Assembly: GCF_947623445.1 (NCBI RefSeq)
Contig: NC_135246.1
Span: 10,213,856-10,277,855, forward strand
Reading direction: 5' to 3'
Length of the DNA: 64,000 nt
DNA from: Clavelina lepadiformis
Lineage: Eukaryota; Chordata; Ascidiacea; Aplousobranchia; Clavelinidae
Position 1 is the first letter of the stretch; each line of letters begins with the position of its first letter. This document shows positions 63,763 through 64,000 of this stretch, one piece after another. The position numbers and the translations under genes are program-made. Below the pieces are notes generated by a model. It made no database searches and was not told the DNA's origin. It saw nothing but the letters and a program-made list of their open reading frames with translations.

Positions 63763-64000
63763 TGGATTGTTTGGGGTCCAAAACAACGATTAATTTCACC
63801 ATTATTCCGACTTTGAAATTTTTGTTTTATTGAAGAATTTTCTGGTAAATTGAGAATTTTTCTTTCAGCAATCCATTTCTCTAAGTTATCACGGCATATA
63901 CCTCCCTATTAACGAACAACAATCCTTATTCTTCAAAACATTTTTGTCATCAAAGCGAAAATACACTTTCTGGGCACTCACACGAAAGGTTATCCAGGTA

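Larger units (their letters stand above)
1..64000. repeat. Tandem tRNA-gene array, 45 units of about 1,408 bp
   Basis: The same cassette of four minus-strand tRNA genes and two spacers repeats head to tail across the whole window with no inverted unit. Unit length is 1,408 bp in most cases; units 13, 20, 30, 32 and 39 are 1,407, units 21 and 22 are 1,409, and units 24 and 25 are 1,776 and 1,775 because of a transposon insertion. Units differ by scattered single-base changes and 1-bp indels in A or T runs, and spacers are about as uniform as genes. tRNA-gene tandem arrays are known from Xenopus, zebrafish and Entamoeba; this four-gene composition is not one I recognise. Both array ends are outside the window, so total copy number is unknown. 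Confidence 0.98.
62683..64000. repeat. Unit 45, cut by window edge
   Basis: Left part as unit 37 (cacgaacctcc, cactttgacat), right part as unit 35 (ggcctggattg, ctggtaaatt). The window ends 12 bases before its Gly gene would begin. Confidence 0.95.

Noticed and set aside
1-64000. CRISPR-like or bacterial repeat array
   Set aside because: Units are 1.4 kb with tRNA genes of eukaryotic type, no short repeat/spacer pattern and no cas-like genes.
1-64000. tRNA-derived SINE family
   Set aside because: Units are strictly tandem, lack A-tails and target-site duplications, and hold four different intact tRNA genes. This is gene amplification, not retroposition.
1-64000. Pure assembly artefact
   Set aside because: Units differ by linked changes, two carry a transposon, and there are several nested scales of duplication, which simple duplication of one contig piece would not give. 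Copy number may still be misassembled.

Overview
The whole 64-kb window lies inside one head-to-tail tandem array of a tRNA-gene cassette. I count 45 units: 44 complete apart from 2 nt at the left edge, and a last one cut by the right edge. The usual unit is 1,408 bp. Each unit carries four tRNA genes, all on the minus strand: Glu(UUC), Phe(GAA), Ile(AAU) and Gly(GCC). That makes 179 tRNA genes here (45 Glu, 45 Phe, 45 Ile, 44 Gly). Neither end of the array is in view. I see no credible protein-coding gene; the short open frames recur because the unit recurs, and several are antisense reads of the tRNAs.

Organism: a eukaryote, probably an animal. The genes have internal A and B boxes, no encoded CCA and T-run terminators. 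The Ile anticodon is AAU, the usual eukaryotic form, and the Gly(GCC) body is close to the vertebrate form from memory. Two units hold a short hAT-type DNA transposon with GC-rich ends of a kind common in animal genomes. I cannot name the species.

Unit layout, left to right on the plus strand: Glu, 855-bp spacer, Phe, 6 bp, Ile, 250-bp spacer, Gly, 7 bp, then the next Glu. Read in the direction of transcription there are two close pairs, Glu-Gly and Ile-Phe. Neither pair has a T-run terminator between its members. A T4 follows Gly directly and another lies 22 nt past Phe, so each pair may be made as a dicistronic RNA polymerase III transcript. An AT-rich, TATA-like stretch sits about 30 bp upstream of both leading genes (Glu and Ile). 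The long spacer holds an old internal duplication. Its left arm ends in the relic of a second tRNA-Phe gene of which only the acceptor 3' strand and T arm are left.

Higher-order structure: units fall into sequence classes. Units 13-18 alternate between two classes (2,816-bp dimer). Units 24 and 25 share one transposon insertion through a 1,776-bp duplication. A seven-unit block of 9,855 bp starting near 41.9 kb is repeated from near 51.75 kb, with one extra hybrid unit in the second copy. Spacers are about as uniform as genes, the mark of unequal crossing-over and gene conversion. Some copies carry changes at key tRNA positions: a Gly body with a Cys-type GCA anticodon (units 27, 28), an internal T4 (Gly 23, 24), lost C56 (Phe 29, 33, 40), lost G19 (Ile 20, 25), lost G20 (seven Phe copies) and broken stems in several Glu copies.

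Unit numbers below run left to right; each unit starts at the lower end of its Glu gene.
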